The notes under the pieces: generated by a model | Told to the model about the DNA's origin: nothing | Database searches by the model: none | The model's input: only the letters and a program-made list of their open reading frames with translations | In this document: positions 1 through 8,651 of the stretch, one piece after another | Layout of the letters: the number at the start of each line of letters is the position of its first letter | How positions within the stretch are numbered: position 1 is the stretch's first letter | Position numbers and translations under genes: made by a program | NCBI GenBank assembly: GCA_044220635.1 | Contig: JBGAQP010000009.1 | Span: 61,325-125,324, forward strand | DNA from: JBGAQP01 sp044220635 | GTDB taxonomy: Bacteria > Pseudomonadota > Gammaproteobacteria > Burkholderiales > Usitatibacteraceae | DNA length: 64,000 bases | Direction: 5' to 3'

Positions 1-340
1 TCGCGAGCCCGCCGCGCAGCCGTCCGAAGACCTTGACGAAGTTCGTCATCAGGTTCTCCGCGACCCCCGAGCGGTCGAGCATCAGGCCCATGAAGACGAA
101 ATTCGGCAGGGCCACCAGCACCCAGTTCGACATCACCGCCCAGACGCGGTCGACGATGATCGTGAGGCTGCCGTAGTTCTTGAGGAGGAAGGTGTCGTAG
201 CCCAGGCTGTTGAGCAGCAGCCCGATCGCCGTGAACCACAGGGCGATGCCGCCCATGATCCAGGCGATCGGATAGCCCGTGAAGATGAGGGCCACGAAAC
301 CCAGGAACATCGCGATGACGAGAAGCTCGTAGAGCTCCAT
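1..340 (-). CDS. dctM: TRAP transporter large permease DctM, partial
   Basis: This is the N-terminal 113 residues of the large membrane subunit of a tripartite ATP-independent periplasmic transporter, which moves an organic acid across the inner membrane using an ion gradient. The ATG lies at 340 and translation starts MELYELLVIAMFLGFVALIF, a hydrophobic segment, followed by more membrane helices (TGYPIAWIMGGIALWF). The motif ALPNFVFMGLMLDRSGVAE is typical of DctM. The gene runs off the left edge of the window, so about three quarters of the usual length is missing. It starts 9 bases after the stop of the small permease, which indicates one operon with the two genes upstream. Confidence 0.9.
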   Translation of the reverse strand, partial: MELYELLVIAMFLGFVALIFTGYPIAWIMGGIALWFTAIGLLLNSLGYDTFLLKNYGSLTIIVDRVWAVMSNWVLVALPNFVFMGLMLDRSGVAENLMTNFVKVFGRLRGGLA

Positions 341-349
341 GGGCCGGCC

Positions 350-949
350 TCAGCGCCCGTCGCCCGGCTCGTGCGGCCGGGGGAAGTTGAAGAGGAGCGT
401 GGTGCAGCGCGAAAGCCGCGACACGGCCGAGAGCACCAGCAGCGACGCGGCGATGGTGATGAAGGACTTGAGGATCCAGCGGTGCGAAAGCCCTCCGGGC
501 GCCGCGGAGACCTCGTTGAAATCCCACGCCGACTTCGCGTAGGGGATGCCCTCGATCGCGATGATGAGCACGAAGGGGAGCATGAAGGTCGCGAGCCCGA
601 CCATCTCGATCCAGGCCCGCGTGCGCAGGGACCAGCGCTCCGCGAGGACGTCCACGCGCACGTGGCGGTCCACGTCGGCCGCGTACGACAGGCCGATCAT
701 GAAGCCGACCGCGTAGATGTGCCACTGGATCTCCTCGAACATGATCGAGCCGCGCCCGAAGCCGTAGCGCAGCACGACCTGCAGGACCACGACGGCGACC
801 AGCAGCGGCCAGAGCCACGAGGCCGCGTGGCCCGCGGCCGCGATCAGGGCGTCGATCTTGACCGAGAAGCGGTTGCGCGGGAGGACCAGCGGCCCCCCCG
901 CGATCCCGGCCAGTGGATTGGCTTCCTCCTCCTCGAGAGGCCGTTCCAC
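350..949 (-). CDS. dctQ: TRAP transporter small permease DctQ
   Basis: The small membrane subunit of the TRAP transporter is 199 residues long. Four hydrophobic stretches are visible, around residues 40-60 (SWLWPLLVAVVVLQVVLRYG), 75-92, 120-140 and 165-182, the usual DctQ pattern. The motif SIMFEEIQWHIYAVGFMIG (about residues 69-87) is characteristic of the family. The predicted start is GTG at 949, with a GAGG motif 8 bases upstream; it lies 10 bases after the dctP stop. It would form the membrane complex with DctM. The substrate is not shown by the sequence. Confidence 0.9.
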   Translation of the reverse strand: MERPLEEEEANPLAGIAGGPLVLPRNRFSVKIDALIAAAGHAASWLWPLLVAVVVLQVVLRYGFGRGSIMFEEIQWHIYAVGFMIGLSYAADVDRHVRVDVLAERWSLRTRAWIEMVGLATFMLPFVLIIAIEGIPYAKSAWDFNEVSAAPGGLSHRWILKSFITIAASLLVLSAVSRLSRCTTLLFNFPRPHEPGDGR

Positions 950-959
950 CGCCGCAGCC

Positions 960-2033
960 TCAGTTCTTCCAGTCGCGCGGCAGGTAGCCCAGCTCCTTCC
1001 AGAGCTTGTGCTGCTTCTGGAAGGCGATCTGCGAGTCGTAGACCTTCTTGAACATCGGGTCCTTCGCGGACTCCTCGGCCATCACCTCGGCGGAGGCCTT
1101 CTGGAAGGCCTTCAGGACCGCGTCGGGCAGCTTCACCGCCTTGACGCCTTCCTTCTGGAACTTCTGGATGACCGGCGCCTGGAGCGCCTCGGCCTTCGCG
1201 ATCGCCATGGTCACGCCCGCGGTGCACGCCGTCTCGATCATCGCCTGCGTGTCGGGCTTCAGGCTGTCCCACGCCTTCTTGTGCACGTAGAGGTACTGCG
1301 ACGTCGAGGGCTGGTGCCAGCCCGGCAGGTGGTAGAACTTCGCCACCTTGTAGAAGCCGAGCTGCTCGTCCACCGTCGGCAGCGAGAACTCGGTGCCGTC
1401 GAGCACGCCCTTCTCGAGCGCCTGGAAGAGCTCGCCCGCGGGCAGGAGTGTCACCGACATCCCGGCCTTCTGCGCGACCTTGCCGCCGAGCCCCGCGGCG
1501 CGGAACTTCAGGCCCTTCAGCTGCTCGACGCTCTTGATCTCGAACTTGAACCACCCTGCGGCCTCGGGACCGATCGTCCCGCAGAAGATGGGCACGACGT
1601 TGTGCGGCGCGTAGAGCTCGCGCACGAGCTTGTCGCCGCCGCCGAAGTAGTACCAGGCGATGTATTCGTCGGGCTCGAGGCCGAAGGGCGTGGCCCCGAA
1701 AAGGGCGGACGCCGGGAGCTTGCCGATCTCGTAGCCCATCCAGGTGTAGCCCGCCTCGACCTTGCCGGCGCTCACGTTGTCGAAGACGGCGAGCGCCGGG
1801 ATGAGCTTGCCCGGCTCCTGCACCGAGAGCTTGATCGCGCCCCCGCTCATCTTGTCGAGGATGTTCGCGACCCAGGGCATGGTGTCGCCCAGCGCCGTCA
1901 GGTTCGAGCCGAAGGCCATGGGCACGGCCCAGCGGATGCGGTCCACGGCCTCCGCCGTTCCGGCCGCGAGCGTTCCTAGGGCGAACGCGGCGGTGGCGGC
2001 GATCGATGCAAGCTTCCTCTTCGGGTTCTTCAT
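960..2033 (-). CDS. dctP: TRAP transporter periplasmic solute-binding protein DctP
   Basis: This 357-residue periplasmic binding protein captures the solute for the TRAP permease. It opens with a Sec signal peptide (MKNPKRKLASIAATAAFALG, cleavage near AEA-VDRIRW). The family core is visible as VEQLKGLKFRAAGLGGKVAQ and the following LEKGVLDGTEFSLPTVDEQL. The ATG at 2033 is chosen over an in-frame ATG at 2144 because it has an AGGAGG ribosome site and begins the signal peptide. The sequence resembles the TakP-like group that binds 2-oxo acids or other organic acids, but that assignment is inferred. It is the first gene of the dctPQM operon. Confidence 0.9.
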   Translation of the reverse strand: MKNPKRKLASIAATAAFALGTLAAGTAEAVDRIRWAVPMAFGSNLTALGDTMPWVANILDKMSGGAIKLSVQEPGKLIPALAVFDNVSAGKVEAGYTWMGYEIGKLPASALFGATPFGLEPDEYIAWYYFGGGDKLVRELYAPHNVVPIFCGTIGPEAAGWFKFEIKSVEQLKGLKFRAAGLGGKVAQKAGMSVTLLPAGELFQALEKGVLDGTEFSLPTVDEQLGFYKVAKFYHLPGWHQPSTSQYLYVHKKAWDSLKPDTQAMIETACTAGVTMAIAKAEALQAPVIQKFQKEGVKAVKLPDAVLKAFQKASAEVMAEESAKDPMFKKVYDSQIAFQKQHKLWKELGYLPRDWKN

Positions 2034-2173
2034 GGTTCCTCCTGGATTGATTGTCGGGCTGCGATGGCGCCGCGCCGGCCCGGTGGTCGGAAACCGCCGG
2101 GGACGGGAGCGGCTATCATGCACCGCGCGGTCGCAACCCCGCAATTGCGCCGGCGTCCCTGCGCTTCCGGCCC

Positions 2174-2194
2174 CCCGGGCGCCCGTCGCCCGGG
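2174..2194 (-). terminator. GC-rich hairpin after guaA
   Basis: An 8-bp stem (CCCGGGCG / CGCCCGGG) with a 5-base loop starts 2 bases after the guaA stop. There is no T-run behind it, so it may stabilise the 3' end or act with Rho rather than be an intrinsic terminator. Confidence 0.35.
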
Positions 2195-2195
2195 C

Positions 2196-3773
2196 CTACT
2201 CCCACTCGATGGTGGCCGGCGGCTTCGAGGAGACGTCGTAGACGACGCGATTGATGCCGCGCACCTCGTTGATGATGCGGTTCGAGACGCGCGCCAAGAG
2301 GTCGTAGGGCAGTTCCGCCCAGTGCGCGGTCATGAAGTCGGTGGTCTGCACCGCGCGCAGCGCCACCACGTGGTCGTAGGTGCGCCCGTCGCCCATCACC
2401 CCCACGGAGCGCACCGGCAGGAACACGGCGAAGGCCTGCGCGACCTTGTCGTACCAGGAGGTCCCGGCGGCGTCCCGGGCCTTGCGCAGCTCCTCGATGT
2501 AGATCGCGTCCGCGCGCTGCAGGAGCTCGGCGAATTCCGCCCTGACTTCGCCGAGGATGCGCACGCCCAGCCCCGGCCCGGGAAAGGGGTGGCGGTAGAC
2601 GAGGCTGCGGTCGAGGCCGAGGGCCACACCGAGCGAGCGCACCTCGTCCTTGAAGAGTTCGCGCAGGGGCTCGAGGAGCTTCAGGTGCAGGGACTCGGGG
2701 AGCCCCCCCACGTTGTGGTGCGACTTGATCGTGACCGCCTTCTTGGTCTTGCCGCCCGCGGACTCGATCACGTCCGGGTAGATCGTGCCCTGCGCGAGCC
2801 ACCGGGCCTTGGGCAGCTTCTTCGCCTCGGCCTGGAAGACCTCGACGAAGAGCCGGCCGATGATGCGGCGCTTTTCCTCGGGATCGGCCACGCCGCGCAG
2901 GGCCGCGTAGAAGGTCCCGGACGCGTTCACGCGGTCGACCTTCACGCCGAGGTGCTCGGCGAAGGCCTCCATCACCTGGTCGCCCTCGCCCAGGCGCAGC
3001 AGCCCCGTGTCCACGAAGATGCAGGTGAGCTGGTCGCCGATCGCCGCGTGGATGAGCGCGGCGGCCACCGCCGAATCCACGCCGCCGGAAAGCCCGAGGA
3101 TCACCTCGTCCGCGCCCACCTGCTCGCGGATGCGCGCCACCGCCTGCGGGATGAACTCGGGCATGTTCCAGTGCGAGCCGCAGCCGCAGATCTCGTGCAC
3201 GAAGCGCGCGTAGATCGCCGCGCCCTGCTTCGTGTGCGTGACCTCGGGGTGGAACTGCACCGCGTAGAAGCGGCGCGACTCGTCGAACATGCCCGCCACG
3301 GGGCAGGCGTCGTTCGAGGCCATGACCTGGAAGCCCGGGGGCAGCTTCGTCACCTTGTCGCCGTGGCTCATCCAGACGTCGAGGAAGGCCTCCCCGCGGT
3401 CGTTCACGCGGTCCTGGATGCCCGCGAGCAGCCGCGAATGGCCGCGCGCGCGCACCTCCGCGTAGCCGAACTCGCGCACCCGCCCGGTCTCGACCTCGCC
3501 GCCGAGCTGCGCGGCCATGGTCTGCATCCCGTAGCAGATCCCGAGCACCGGCACGCCCGCGGCGAACACGAACGGGTCCGCGGCCGGGGGAACCTCCTCG
3601 GTCACCGAGGAGTGGCTCCCCGAGAGGATGATGCCCTTCGGGGCGAACGCACGGATGAACGCGGCGTCCACGTCGTGCGGGTGGAGCTCGCAGTAGACGC
3701 CGGCTTCGCGCACGCGCCGGGCGATGAGCTGGGTGACCTGGGAGCCGAAATCGAGGATGAGGATCTTGTCCAT
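2196..3773 (-). CDS. guaA: GMP synthase (glutamine-hydrolysing)
   Basis: GuaA converts XMP to GMP using glutamine and ATP, the last step of de novo guanine nucleotide synthesis in the cytosol. The 525-residue protein begins MDKILILDFGSQVTQLIARR and carries a class I glutamine amidotransferase domain with the nucleophile motif GICYGMQTMA near residue 80 and the HPEVTHT histidine motif near residue 175. The ATP-pyrophosphatase domain follows, with the P-loop GLSGGVDSAVAAAL near residue 230, and the C-terminal dimerisation domain ends in the conserved IEWE. The length is normal for the family. It lies 73 bases downstream of guaB. Confidence 0.98.
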   Translation of the reverse strand: MDKILILDFGSQVTQLIARRVREAGVYCELHPHDVDAAFIRAFAPKGIILSGSHSSVTEEVPPAADPFVFAAGVPVLGICYGMQTMAAQLGGEVETGRVREFGYAEVRARGHSRLLAGIQDRVNDRGEAFLDVWMSHGDKVTKLPPGFQVMASNDACPVAGMFDESRRFYAVQFHPEVTHTKQGAAIYARFVHEICGCGSHWNMPEFIPQAVARIREQVGADEVILGLSGGVDSAVAAALIHAAIGDQLTCIFVDTGLLRLGEGDQVMEAFAEHLGVKVDRVNASGTFYAALRGVADPEEKRRIIGRLFVEVFQAEAKKLPKARWLAQGTIYPDVIESAGGKTKKAVTIKSHHNVGGLPESLHLKLLEPLRELFKDEVRSLGVALGLDRSLVYRHPFPGPGLGVRILGEVRAEFAELLQRADAIYIEELRKARDAAGTSWYDKVAQAFAVFLPVRSVGVMGDGRTYDHVVALRAVQTTDFMTAHWAELPYDLLARVSNRIINEVRGINRVVYDVSSKPPATIEWE

Positions 3774-3846
3774 GGCGGTTCAGGGGGTCCGGAAACACCG
3801 AGCGGCGCCGCAGCGCCGCCCGGTTCCCGAGGTTCGCGCGCGACGC

Positions 3847-5307
3847 CTATTCGACGTGGTAATTGGGGGCTTCCTTGGTGATCTGCACGTCGTGCACGTG
3901 CGACTCGCGGATGCCCGCGGTGGTGATCTCGACGAATTCCGCCCGCGAGCGCATCTCCTCGACGGTGCGGCAGCCCGTGTAGCCCATGCTCGCCCGCAGC
4001 CCCCCCATCAGCTGGCTGACGATCGCGACCACGGGCCCCTTGTAGGGCACGCGCCCCTCGACACCCTCGGGCACGAGCTTGTCGACGTTCATCTCGGAGT
4101 CCTGGAAGTAGCGGTCGCTCGAGCCCTTCTGCATCGCGCCGATGGAGCCCATCCCGCGGTAGGACTTGTACGAGCGCCCCTGGTAGAGCTCGATCTCGCC
4201 CGGCGCTTCCTCGGTTCCCGCGAAGAGGCCGCCGAGCATCACGCTGGAAGCCCCCGCGGCGACCGCCTTGGCCACGTCGCCCGAGTAGCGGATGCCCCCG
4301 TCGGCGATGCAGGGAACGCCCGAGTCCTTGAGCGCGGCCGACACGTTCTGGATCGCGGTGATCTGCGGCACCCCGACCCCCGCCACGATCCGCGTGGTGC
4401 AGATCGAGCCCGGCCCGATGCCCACCTTCACGCCGTCGGCGCCGTGGTCGACGAGCGCCAGTGCGGCGTCCCGCGTGGCCACGTTGCCGCCGATCACCTG
4501 CATCTGGGGGAAGCGGCGCTTGACCCATTTGACGCGGTCGAGGACACCCTGCGCGTGGCCATGGGCGGTGTCGACGACGATCACGTCCGCACCCGCCTCG
4601 ACGAGCGCCTCGACGCGTTCTTCCGTGCCCTCGCCCACGCCCACCGCGGCGCCCACCCGCAGGCGGCCCTGCGGGTCCTTGGACGCGTTCGGGTGCTCGG
4701 AGGACTTCAGGATGTCCTTCACCGTGATGAGGCCCCGGAGCTCCCAGTCGCCGTTGATGACGAGCACGCGCTCGAGCCGGTGGCGGTGCATCAGCGCCTT
4801 CGCCTCCTCGAGCGTGGCGCCTTCCTTCACGGTGATGAGCTTCTCGCGCGGCGTCATGATCGCCGACACCGGCTGGTCGAGGCGCGTCTCGAAGCGCAGG
4901 TCGCGGTTGGTGACGATGCCGACGACCTTGCGCCCGTCGAGGACCGGGAGCCCGGAGATGCTGTGCTTGCGGGTGATCTCGAGCACGTCCATCACCAGCA
5001 TGTTCGGGGCGATGGTGATGGGCTCCTTCACCACGCCGCTTTCGAAGCGCTTCACCCGGGCGACCTCGGCCGCCTGGGACTTGGCCGGCATGTTCTTGTG
5101 GACGATGCCGATTCCGCCTTCCTGGGCGAGCGCGATGGCGAGCCGCGCTTCCGTCACCGTGTCCATGGCGGCGGAAAGCAGCGGGATGTTCAGGGAAACG
5201 GTCCGCGTGAGGCGGGTGGAGAGGCTGACTTCGCGGGGGAGGACGGTCGAATGGGCGGGAACGAGCAGGACGTCGTCGAACGTGAGCGCTTTTTGGATGA
5301 CGCGCAT
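3847..5307 (-). CDS. guaB: IMP dehydrogenase
   Basis: GuaB oxidises IMP to XMP with NAD+, the committed step toward GMP. The 486-residue protein has the TIM-barrel start ALTFDDVLLVPAHSTVLPRE, two CBS modules inserted around residues 90-200, and the active-site loop GIGPGSICTTRIVAGVGVPQ near residue 300 with its catalytic cysteine. The flap motif YRGMGSIGAMQKGSSDRYF is also present. The ATG at 5307 follows a GGGGGAT ribosome-site-like sequence and a strong promoter 19 to 54 bases upstream. guaB and guaA form the common guaBA operon. Confidence 0.98.
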   Translation of the reverse strand: MRVIQKALTFDDVLLVPAHSTVLPREVSLSTRLTRTVSLNIPLLSAAMDTVTEARLAIALAQEGGIGIVHKNMPAKSQAAEVARVKRFESGVVKEPITIAPNMLVMDVLEITRKHSISGLPVLDGRKVVGIVTNRDLRFETRLDQPVSAIMTPREKLITVKEGATLEEAKALMHRHRLERVLVINGDWELRGLITVKDILKSSEHPNASKDPQGRLRVGAAVGVGEGTEERVEALVEAGADVIVVDTAHGHAQGVLDRVKWVKRRFPQMQVIGGNVATRDAALALVDHGADGVKVGIGPGSICTTRIVAGVGVPQITAIQNVSAALKDSGVPCIADGGIRYSGDVAKAVAAGASSVMLGGLFAGTEEAPGEIELYQGRSYKSYRGMGSIGAMQKGSSDRYFQDSEMNVDKLVPEGVEGRVPYKGPVVAIVSQLMGGLRASMGYTGCRTVEEMRSRAEFVEITTAGIRESHVHDVQITKEAPNYHVE

Positions 5308-5332
5308 TCAGAATCCCCCGACACAAAAGCGA

Positions 5333-5361
5333 ATTATACAGAGGCTCCTACCCCCGAACAA
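5333..5361 (-). promoter_or_regulatory. guaB promoter
   Basis: On the minus strand, a -35 element TTGTTC (5356-5361) and a perfect -10 TATAAT (5333-5338) are separated by 17 bp. Transcription would start near 5326, leaving a leader of about 19 bases before the guaB ATG. Confidence 0.75.
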
Positions 5362-5398
5362 CGCGCGCGGCCCGGCGCCGGGGGCGTGAACGAGTTCA

Positions 5399-5427
5399 TT
5401 GACGTTACAGTCTTTTCTCGATAAGGT
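5399..5427 (+). promoter_or_regulatory. Promoter of the SoxK-like lipoprotein gene
   Basis: A -35 TTGACG (5399-5404) and -10 TAAGGT (5422-5427) are spaced by 17 bp. The predicted start of transcription falls at or next to the ATG at 5435, so the transcript may have no leader. An AAGG within the -10 could instead act as a weak ribosome site if transcription starts further upstream. Confidence 0.55.
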
Positions 5428-5434
5428 ATCGTAA

Positions 5435-5788
5435 ATGCTTGAAACTTCACGTGTTTGGCTGTTCGCCTTGGCGGCCTTCGCGGGCGCCTGCGCCATGCCG
5501 GAAGTCGAGAAGGCGCCCGAGCCCGTCGCGGCGCCTCCGGCACCCGTTGCGCAGCCCGATCCGGTCGCGCTCGGCGAGGCCGCCCGTGCGATGCTCGCCC
5601 AGGCGGAGACCGACGTCCAAAGGGCGCGGGCGAAGCGCGCACTGTGGCTGAAGGCTTGGGAATCGCTCGTGGCCGCCCGCCAGGCGGCCGGGGCCAACGA
5701 CAATGCGGCGGCGCTGCAGCATGCGCGTCGCGCGAGCGAGTTCGCCCGGCTAGGACTGGAGCAGCTCGCCTACCCGGCGCTGGATTGA
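5435..5788 (+). CDS. Small putative lipoprotein, SoxK-like
   Basis: This 117-residue protein starts with a hydrophobic leader (LETSRVWLFALAAFAGACAM) whose cysteine near residue 19 could be lipidated, although the lipobox FAGAC is atypical. A Pro/Ala linker follows, then a helical region with the pattern AKRALWLKAWESLVAARQAA and ARRASEFARLGLEQLAYP. The Trp followed by regularly spaced Ala, Arg and Leu resembles SoxXA-binding (SoxK) proteins and DUF4398-type helical proteins; this is pattern recognition only. No sox genes are adjacent. It lies upstream of a DUF4124 gene and probably shares its transcript. Confidence 0.6.
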   Translation: MLETSRVWLFALAAFAGACAMPEVEKAPEPVAAPPAPVAQPDPVALGEAARAMLAQAETDVQRARAKRALWLKAWESLVAARQAAGANDNAAALQHARRASEFARLGLEQLAYPALD

Positions 5789-5810
5789 TCGAACGAGGAA
5801 GGAGACCGTC

Positions 5811-6257
5811 ATGAACCGCATCGTCGCCGTGGTCCTCGCGCTCACGCTCATCCCGTCGGCCGGGGCCCAGCTCTACAAGTGGGTGGACAAGGACGGCAAG
5901 ACCCACTATTCCGACCAGCCGCCGCCGGGGCAGGAGTCCAAGCAGCTGAACGTGCAATCGGGGGCGGCAACGGCCGCCGCGCCCCCCAAGTCCTTCCTGG
6001 CCCGAGACAAGGAGCTCGACAAGGGGCGGCAGGAATCTCGCGAGGCCGCGAAGAAGGCGGACGACGCGGCGAGGCTCGCCCAGGAAAGGGACGAGAACTG
6101 TTCGCGCGCGCGCAGCGCCTACGCGACTTACGCGGACGGCGGGCGCATCCACAAGTACAACGACAAGGGTGAACGCGTCTACCTCGACGACCAGGAGATC
6201 GAGGTCGAGCGCGAGCGCGCCAAGCGCGAGATGGACGAGGCCTGCAAGAAGCCCTGA
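5811..6257 (+). CDS. DUF4124 domain-containing periplasmic protein
   Basis: The 148-residue protein has a signal peptide (MNRIVAVVLALTLIPSAGA, cleavage before QLYKW) followed directly by the DUF4124 signature QLYKWVDKDGKTHYSDQPP. The rest is charged and helical with a predicted coiled region (residues 65-100) and one cysteine pair, at NCSRA and EACKK. Such proteins are common in beta- and gammaproteobacteria and are of unknown function, probably periplasmic. A GGAAGGAG ribosome site precedes the ATG. It lies between the small lipoprotein and the FimV-like gene on the same strand. Confidence 0.8.
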   Translation: MNRIVAVVLALTLIPSAGAQLYKWVDKDGKTHYSDQPPPGQESKQLNVQSGAATAAAPPKSFLARDKELDKGRQESREAAKKADDAARLAQERDENCSRARSAYATYADGGRIHKYNDKGERVYLDDQEIEVERERAKREMDEACKKP

Positions 6258-6304
6258 CACCCGCCCCCCGGTAGCGGGCCGGGCTCCCAACCACAACAAC
6301 CGCC

Positions 6305-8647
6305 ATGGCGCACGCCATCCCTTCCTCCCGTCGCATTCGGGCGGCCATCGTCGCCGCGGTGGCGTTCGCCTGGGCCGGAGCGGCCGCAGCCACAGTTCTC
6401 GGCGATATCGAGGTGCGCTCCGCACCCGGAGAGCCGCTCGAGGCCCGCATCGCCTTCTCTCCCGGTCCCGGCGAGCCGCTCGAGGAGTCGTGCTTCCGCG
6501 TCGCGCGCGGACCGCGCGCCGCGGGAAAGTTCGTGACGCGGGCCCGGATCACCCTCGAGGAGGGCGCGGGCGCGCGGTTCCTTCGCGTCCGGACCCCCGC
6601 GCCGATCTCCGACCTCGACGTGATCCTGCGGGTCGTCGTCGCCTGCCCCGGTCCGGATGTCCTTGCCTGGCGTGACTATCGACGGCTCTTCGCAGCGCGG
6701 ACCGGCACGCCCACCGCGGGAGCGGCGCCCGGGGCGGCCCCGGCGTCCGTTGGCGTGGCGCCGGGCGCAACGACACGTTCGACCGAGCCGCCCCGCGCGA
6801 CCGGGCCGGGACTCGTCGCGCTCGAAGGCGACAGCCTCGAATCCCTCGCGAGGGCGATCTTCCCGCGCCATCGCAAGGCGCGCGGCGTCTACCTCGCGGC
6901 ACTGCGCGAGGAGAATCCCGCGCTCGCCTCGCTCGGCGATGGCGATCCCATCGCCCCGGGAACGTCGGTGATCCTGCCCGACCTGAGGACCTTCGCTCGC
7001 GGCCGCGATGTCCGCGAGGACTCCGCACCGGCGAAAGCCCCGGCCCTTTCCCTCCCGACCCGAACCGCACCGACACCGGAGACGCCGAAAGCGAAGCCCG
7101 CGGCCGCGAAGGCAGCGCCCTCCATGCGCGATTCTCCCGTCGCTGCGACACGGCCCCCGGCCGCGCCTCCCGAAGCGGCCCGGCCCCCCGCCGCGCAACG
7201 CCGCGCCGCCACTGCGCGGGATGCCGGAGGCGGTTTCGTGCTGCGCCTCTCGGCGCCCGAAGTGGACCTTTCGCGCTCCCGCGGCGTCGACGACCGGCTG
7301 CGCGCGCAATTGCGCGAGCGGCTCCTCGTCCTCGATGCCGACGACCAGGTGGCCGCGCTCCTTTCGCTCAGGAACAGCCTCAAGCAGCTCGAGGGCCGCG
7401 TGGCCGATCTTCAACTGAAGCTCGCGGGCATGCCTGCCACGCTTCCGGCCGCCGCACCGCCGCGCGAAGACGCGGCCCGCACGAAACCCGCGACGGATCC
7501 GGGCCCGGCCGCAACGACGGCTCCCGCGACCCCGAAGCCCGAGTCCAGGCCGCCCGCACCCCCGCCGCCGACCATCGAATCCCGTCCTGCCGGGCCGGAA
7601 AAGGCGCCCACCATGGCGAGCGCGCCCGCCGACCCCGCTGCGGCGTCGCCCCGGACGGGTCTCGAGAAGAAGGGGCAGGCGGAATCCGCGCGGGAGATAA
7701 CGGCCCCTTCCCCGCCCCCTTCGGCCCCGAACCCGTCGGCGAGACCCGTGCCGGAGCCCAACCGACCGGCTTTCGCCGGCGAGTTGCCCGCATGGCTCTG
7801 GGCGGTCGTCGCCCTGCTCGCCGCCGGCGCGGCGTGGATCGCGTGGCGCCTCTGGCGCGGCCGCGCCCCGGGCGCGGGCGACGCCGGGCACGCCGAGCCC
7901 GAGTCCGCGTTTCTTCCGGCGGGTGAGCCGGCGCCGGGCGTCGAGGAAGAACTCGAGATCGCGGCGGAATTGTCCGAGCCGCACGCGTCCCCGCCCCCGG
8001 CGCCCGCGGGTCGTCGCGTGATGGCTTCCGACGCGGACCTCGCGACCTCGGTGACCACCGGCGACCCGGGGGAGCTGCGCAAGCGCTACCTCGAGCAGCG
8101 CTTTCCCGAGATCGCCAACCGGACGATCGCGCTCGATGATCCGGACTCGGTGGTGAAGGGCGCCCGGCTGCTCTACGAGGACGGGGCGCTCCCACGGGCG
8201 GTGGAACTGCTGCAGTTCGCGATCGAGGAGAAGCCCGCCGAGGTGAAGCCCTGGCTCGCGCTCTTCGAGATCTTCCGGCTCGAGGGCCTGGCGGGCGAGT
8301 TCGCGGAGCTCGCCGGGCGCTTCCGCGAGCACCACGGCCGCGGCGACTACTGGCACAAGGTGCAGTACTTCGGGCGCGAGATCGACCCGGCCAACCCGCT
8401 CTACCGCGAGCCCGCGTTCGCGCACCTCGAGACGATCGGCCTGCCGGCGCCCGCGAGCCTGCCGGCGGCCCCGGCGTTCGACCCGCTCGCCGAGAACTGG
8501 CTCAACGCGCCGATGGATTTCACCGACGAGGTGCTCGCCAACGAACTGCGGCGCGCGGTCATGGCGCAGGCGGGCCTGAGCGAGCGCGACCTGGTCCCGA
8601 ACCCGATGCCCGCCCTGCGCAACGTCGAGATGTTCACGGTCGCCTGA
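6305..8647 (+). CDS. FimV-like polar scaffold protein
   Basis: The 780-residue protein matches the FimV/HubP layout. It has a signal peptide up to about residue 29 and the FimV N-terminal motif LGDIEVRSAPGEPLEARIAF. A LysM-like peptidoglycan-binding segment lies around residues 175-225 (EGDSLESLARAIFPRHRKAR). A long Pro/Ala-rich linker includes a coiled stretch near residues 335-375. One transmembrane helix follows near residue 500 (LPAWLWAVVALLAAGAAWIA), and then an acidic cytoplasmic tail ending in the FimV TPR-like domain (LLYEDGALPRAVELLQFAIE). Family members organise the cell pole for type IV pili and chemotaxis. The following gene starts only 4 bases later, which suggests a joint function. 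Confidence 0.85.
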   Translation: MAHAIPSSRRIRAAIVAAVAFAWAGAAAATVLGDIEVRSAPGEPLEARIAFSPGPGEPLEESCFRVARGPRAAGKFVTRARITLEEGAGARFLRVRTPAPISDLDVILRVVVACPGPDVLAWRDYRRLFAARTGTPTAGAAPGAAPASVGVAPGATTRSTEPPRATGPGLVALEGDSLESLARAIFPRHRKARGVYLAALREENPALASLGDGDPIAPGTSVILPDLRTFARGRDVREDSAPAKAPALSLPTRTAPTPETPKAKPAAAKAAPSMRDSPVAATRPPAAPPEAARPPAAQRRAATARDAGGGFVLRLSAPEVDLSRSRGVDDRLRAQLRERLLVLDADDQVAALLSLRNSLKQLEGRVADLQLKLAGMPATLPAAAPPREDAARTKPATDPGPAATTAPATPKPESRPPAPPPPTIESRPAGPEKAPTMASAPADPAAASPRTGLEKKGQAESAREITAPSPPPSAPNPSARPVPEPNRPAFAGELPAWLWAVVALLAAGAAWIAWRLWRGRAPGAGDAGHAEPESAFLPAGEPAPGVEEELEIAAELSEPHASPPPAPAGRRVMASDADLATSVTTGDPGELRKRYLEQRFPEIANRTIALDDPDSVVKGARLLYEDGALPRAVELLQFAIEEKPAEVKPWLALFEIFRLEGLAGEFAELAGRFREHHGRGDYWHKVQYFGREIDPANPLYREPAFAHLETIGLPAPASLPAAPAFDPLAENWLNAPMDFTDEVLANELRRAVMAQAGLSERDLVPNPMPALRNVEMFTVA

Positions 8648-8651
8648 AGCC

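Noticed and set aside
371..1979. Long open frames on the plus strand opposite the dctQ and dctP genes
   Set aside because: They are by-products of high G+C, with Arg/Gly/His-rich translations and no recognisable motifs; the minus-strand genes are clear.
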